Below are positions 61,266 through 64,000 of a stretch of 64,000 bases of DNA, in pieces. Position 1 is the stretch's first letter. Every line of letters begins with the position of its first letter. The notes beneath the pieces were generated by a model. It made no database searches. It was not told the DNA's origin and was given only the letters and a program-made list of their open reading frames with translations. A program made the translations under genes and the position numbers. Source of the stretch: Nocardia sp. NBC_01327 (GTDB lineage Bacteria; Actinomycetota; Actinomycetes; Mycobacteriales; Mycobacteriaceae); assembly GCF_035958815.1 (NCBI RefSeq), contig NZ_CP108383.1:8866001-8930000 (forward strand). Reading direction: 5' to 3'.

Positions 61266-61736
61266 ATGACCACACCCCTCGGTTCCGGCCGCGAATGGAC
61301 CGACCCGCTCTGTCCGGTCGCCCGCACCGTCGACCTCGTGGGCGACCGCTGGAGCCTGCTCATCGTGCGCGACGCCATGGACGGCGCGTCCACCTTCACC
61401 GACTTCCAGCAGCGCCTCGGCATAGCCCGGAACATCCTCACCGACCGCCTCCGCAAACTGGTCGACCAGGGCATCCTCACCACCAGCACCCTCCCCGGCG
61501 GCAAACGCCACACCTACCAACTCACCGCCCCCGGCCAAGACCTCTTCACCCTCATCGTGGCCCTGCGCCAATGGGGAGAACGCCACACCTTCACCCCCGA
61601 CGAACCCCACTCAACCCTCGTCGACCACACCGGCACCCCCCTCCCCCAACTCCGCCCCGAAAACCACAGGGGCGACCCCGTCACCGCAGAAACCACCCGA
61701 GTCCGCAAGGTAGGCGAGGTGCGGGGTCCGGCCTGA
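61266..61736 (+). CDS. HxlR family transcriptional regulator
   Basis: A 156-residue winged-helix regulator with the HxlR start LCPVARTVDLVGDRWSLLIV-RDAMDGAS and FTDFQQRLGIARNILTDRLR-KLVDQGIL. The conserved cysteine (Cys16) that senses electrophiles in some members is present. GGGAGG precedes the ATG. The C-terminal 35 residues are charged and likely disordered. Confidence 0.93.
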   Translation: MTTPLGSGREWTDPLCPVARTVDLVGDRWSLLIVRDAMDGASTFTDFQQRLGIARNILTDRLRKLVDQGILTTSTLPGGKRHTYQLTAPGQDLFTLIVALRQWGERHTFTPDEPHSTLVDHTGTPLPQLRPENHRGDPVTAETTRVRKVGEVRGPA

Positions 61737-61809
61737 GCGGTCACAGAACGCTACTGGGCGGCGAAATATGCTGCTCCGGTGCGATCTTCGACCGCTCAGG
61801 CCGATTGCT

Positions 61810-62058
61810 TCAGTCGGTCCAGATGGACAGGTACCAGAGGCCGTCGTTGTGCTGGTTGCACTCGTATTCGTCATCGCTGGGGTCGAGCTTGCTGCCGTCG
61901 GGGCGGGTGAAGGTGCCGCCCTCGCCGTCGGCGTCACAGGCGGCTTCGGTCGCGTAGCTGCCGTCGACCTGCCATTCGGTGTCTTTGCTGGCGTGCGCGG
62001 TGCCCATAGCGGCGACCACACCGAGGGTGATCAGGGCGGTGGTGACAAGCTTCTTCAT
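61810..62058 (-). CDS. Small secreted protein
   Basis: An 82-residue protein with a signal peptide (MKKLVTTALITLGVVAAMGT, cleavage near AHA) and a 60-residue acidic mature part with two cysteines (ATEAACDADGEGG, DDEYECNQHNDG) that can form a disulphide. No family recognised. A good ribosome site (GGA) precedes the ATG. Confidence 0.75.
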   Translation of the reverse strand: MKKLVTTALITLGVVAAMGTAHASKDTEWQVDGSYATEAACDADGEGGTFTRPDGSKLDPSDDEYECNQHNDGLWYLSIWTD

Positions 62059-62204
62059 ATTCTTCCGGAGTCCTTTTCACGAACGAACCCGGTCGACGGT
62101 CTCAGGTATGACCGACTGGCCGGGCCGAAACACCGTACCCCAGCGCTACGCCGAGTTCCTATCTTGCACAGCCGATTTCGAGATCTCCGGTGGTGTGTGC
62201 CAGA

Positions 62205-62591
62205 TCAGTTCGCGGCGCGGAAGGCCGGGCAGCCGATGTTCGTCGCGCCCTTCGGCCCGATCTGCCCGTCGTAGGCCTGCAGATTGATGACACGATCGTT
62301 CGTATCGAACGTCGCGAGGAAGATCGTGGTGTCCGCATCCCATTCGGCGAAGGTCATTCCGGTATCGCCCAGTCCGGTAACCCAGGAGTCAGCCTGATTT
62401 CCGTTCGGTGCGCCCATCCCCGCCAGCACCGCATCCTTTGCGTCACCGACATTCAGCGAGCACCAGACAGCCGGCAGATTCGGTTCGGCGGAGGCACTGC
62501 CACCGCTGATGACAGCTGAAATGAGAACGGCGGGAAGCACTCCCACGGTCGCCATACCGATAATGCGGCCGGCAGATCGGCGCCGAGTCAT
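62205..62591 (-). CDS. Secreted BamE/SmpA-like small protein
   Basis: A 128-residue secreted protein with an N-terminal signal peptide (MATVGVLPAVLISAVISGGS in its core, cleavage near ASA). The mature part (CSLNVGDAKDAVLAGMGAPN, ATFDTNDRVINLQAYDG) has the pattern of BamE/SmpA or BLIP-like folds: a helix after a G-D-x-x-x-x-V motif, then strands. Two cysteines are present. The ATG at 62591 follows GGGGA. Function unknown. Confidence 0.78.
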   Translation of the reverse strand: MTRRRSAGRIIGMATVGVLPAVLISAVISGGSASAEPNLPAVWCSLNVGDAKDAVLAGMGAPNGNQADSWVTGLGDTGMTFAEWDADTTIFLATFDTNDRVINLQAYDGQIGPKGATNIGCPAFRAAN

Positions 62592-62736
62592 AGATTCCCC
62601 TTCTGAGCATGCAGTACAACCGGCCATGTATAGCACGGCGACCTGCCCAGCCGATCAGCGGCGTTTCAGTTGCGGGAGAAGGGAGTCCGGACACCCATCG
62701 GCCCGGACACCCCTCGGAAGGTGCGACCAGCGTGAA

Positions 62737-63402
62737 CTATTCGCGGGTGGCGGGTCCCTCGATCAACCCGTACTCGACAGCCTCGGAGGTGGTGAGTATC
62801 CGCTGTTGTTCGAGGTCCTGGCGGATCTGGTCGATGTCACGACCGGTGAGTTCCGCCAGACGAGTGAGCAATTCGCCGAACATGGCTCGTGCGTGCTCGA
62901 GTCGCGGTTCGACACGACTGAGCCCGCCATCCAGACGCACCGACGGCTCCCGCAGGACGAACTGGGCACTCCGATAGGCGTAGCGGTGCTCGCACGATGC
63001 CAGCACACCCAGCGCCGCACCGCCGAGCGTGCCGCTCACATAGGCGCTCACGGGCGCGCGAAGTACGTCCAGCACATCGGTCACGGTGCTGGCATCCAGC
63101 AGATCCGCTTCCAGCCCATACATTTCGAGCCGGATCGGCCCCCCGCTTTCCGCATCCAGCGTCAGCAATCGGGCGCACAACTCTGTGGCAGCCGCGGCGT
63201 CCAAGCGCCCGTGCGCGATCACCGTCCGCTGCGCGAGCGATGCCTCCGCCGATACCTCCGGGCGAGGGTCTATCCACACGTGCGTCGAGGGCTGCGGCGC
63301 CGGAAAAGACTGCGGTTCTTGACGTTTCGCCGGGTAGAAGTTCGGAAACTCCGAAGGCCAAGGCTGCCACTGGGAGGTAGGTGTGCTCGTCTCGATTCTC
63401 AA
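62737..63402 (-). CDS. ClpP-like protein without catalytic serine and histidine
   Basis: A 221-residue protein whose C-terminal 160 residues follow the ClpP fold: AAATELCARLLTLDAESGGP, VTDVLDVLRAPVSAYVSGTL and the typical end LTTSEAVEYGLIEG. The ClpP serine motif (G-x-A-A-S) is replaced by SGTLGGAALG, and the histidine motif (M-H-Q-P) by VLREPS, so two of the three catalytic residues are missing; the aspartate region IRQDLEQQRI is kept. It probably binds or regulates rather than cuts. The TTG start overlaps the XRE gene stop by 4 bases. The first 50 residues are proline-rich. Confidence 0.8.
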   Translation of the reverse strand: MRIETSTPTSQWQPWPSEFPNFYPAKRQEPQSFPAPQPSTHVWIDPRPEVSAEASLAQRTVIAHGRLDAAAATELCARLLTLDAESGGPIRLEMYGLEADLLDASTVTDVLDVLRAPVSAYVSGTLGGAALGVLASCEHRYAYRSAQFVLREPSVRLDGGLSRVEPRLEHARAMFGELLTRLAELTGRDIDQIRQDLEQQRILTTSEAVEYGLIEGPATRE

Positions 63403-63725
63403 GGCTGTTCTCCGATCCGATTCGATTCAGCCGTATCGTTCGTCACGTGCAAGGTGATGCGGCTGTCGACCGCGGCGGCGTACCGCTGCAATGTCGAAGT
63501 CCGCACATCGACGTTCTCCGTCTCCAACCGCGCCACCGCCGACTGCGACGTGCCCATCCGGGCAGCGACTTCGGTCTGCGACAACCCCGCCGCCCGCCGC
63601 CGCTCAGCCAGCTCGGCAATCAGCCGCGCGCGATCCTCCGACATCCGGCGCATTGCCATCTCCCGGAATCCGGGCAGCACCGGGAGAGGTTCGTCGCCCG
63701 GCGACTCGGTCACCTTCTCACTCAT
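63399..63725 (-). CDS. XRE family transcriptional regulator
   Basis: A 108-residue protein with a helix-turn-helix at about 35-90 (IAELAERRRAAGLSQTEVAA, RMGTSQSAVARLETENVDVR). The arrangement resembles antitoxin-type XRE proteins. It is coupled to the ClpP-like gene by a 4-base overlap, so the pair acts as an operon. ATATCTAAAGTGAGATAT (63737-63754, minus strand), an AT-rich partial palindrome upstream of its start, may be its operator. Confidence 0.88.
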   Translation of the reverse strand: MSEKVTESPGDEPLPVLPGFREMAMRRMSEDRARLIAELAERRRAAGLSQTEVAARMGTSQSAVARLETENVDVRTSTLQRYAAAVDSRITLHVTNDTAESNRIGEQP

Positions 63726-63801
63726 ACCTACAACGATATCTCACTTTAGATATATCGCCAGGTCCCGAGTTTGCCGATTCGAACCAGTTCCCCGCAACTA
63801 C

Positions 63802-63984
63802 CTACACCTCGACGGGCACACGTTCCGAAGTGCTCGGAGCACGACTCGGCTGCTGGCTGACGGTGTAGGCGGCGTGTACCTCACGGCGGCGGTAGTCGAG
63901 GTCGGTGCCGCCGCCGAAATGCGAAGCGACACGCAGGGTTAGCCAGATGCCGACCGGCAGCACGGCCACAGTGGGGTCGATCAC
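63802..63984 (-). CDS. Small hypothetical membrane protein
   Basis: A 60-residue protein with one weak hydrophobic stretch (MIDPTVAVLPVGIWLTLRVA) and a basic tail. The GTG at 63984 has GGGAG 5 bases upstream. It lies at the right edge, upstream of the XRE gene on the same strand. No family recognised. Confidence 0.5.
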   Translation of the reverse strand: MIDPTVAVLPVGIWLTLRVASHFGGGTDLDYRRREVHAAYTVSQQPSRAPSTSERVPVEV

Positions 63985-64000
63985 GACGTCTCCCTTAGGT

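Overview
The window is high-GC actinobacterial chromosome, most likely Nocardia or a close member of the Nocardiaceae. Evidence: third codon positions rich in G/C, many GTG/TTG starts, a complete mce lipid-transport operon, a mycolic-acid dehydratase gene, an antigen-85-like esterase, an IdeR iron box, and a gene order that mirrors (inverted) the Mycobacterium tuberculosis stretch menA-menE-pitA-menB-menD-menG-menJ-grcC-htpX-yajQ-tRNAs-rpmG-had-secE-nusG-rplKA-rplJL-mkl-rpoB. No rRNA, CRISPR array, insertion sequence or prophage was seen.

Layout. 1-12.7 kb (minus strand): start of rpoB, then upstream of it a mce operon read mceG-yrbEA-yrbEB-mceABCDEF-mas1-mas2, with start/stop overlaps between most of the central genes. 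12.8-17.4 kb: ribosomal and transcription genes rplL, rplJ (with an L10-type leader and an attenuator-like hairpin), rplA, rplK, nusG, secE, interrupted by one small secreted-protein gene. 17.4-19.8 kb: tRNA-Trp, a fused hadA-hadB dehydratase gene, rpmG, and tRNAs Met, Thr and Tyr. 19.9-27 kb: yajQ, htpX, polyprenyl diphosphate synthase, menJ, an AraC regulator, two small domain genes and menG. 27-31.6 kb: one very large gene fusing a molybdopterin nitrate reductase to an FMN/FAD reductase. 31.7-43.2 kb: antigen-85-like esterase, aldo/keto reductase with a divergent TetR regulator, menD, an IdeR-controlled siderophore-interacting protein, menB, pitA and menE. 43.4-54.3 kb: an exported protein of unknown function, a DrrAB-type ABC exporter, a DsbA/CcdA thiol-redox pair, a large SARP/AfsR regulator and menA. 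54.3-64 kb: small and accessory genes, including a Clp-N protein with its own HTH gene and operator, a Cds1-like PLP enzyme, a BldC-like regulator, a DoxX-like membrane protein, a remnant of a transporter gene beside an HxlR regulator, small secreted proteins, and a ClpP-like protein lacking catalytic residues, encoded with an XRE regulator.

How the genes work together. Most of the menaquinone pathway (menD, menB, menE, menA, menG, menJ and a polyprenyl diphosphate synthase) is spread over 21.6-54.3 kb; menC, menF and menH are not in the window. The mce operon encodes permeases, substrate-binding proteins, accessory proteins and its own ATPase, so it could form a complete importer. The most novel-looking signal is a dispersed intergenic repeat of about 130 bp found four times (14606-14740, 20395-20530, 21480-21610, 38424-38560), always between genes and usually starting a few bases from a stop or start codon.
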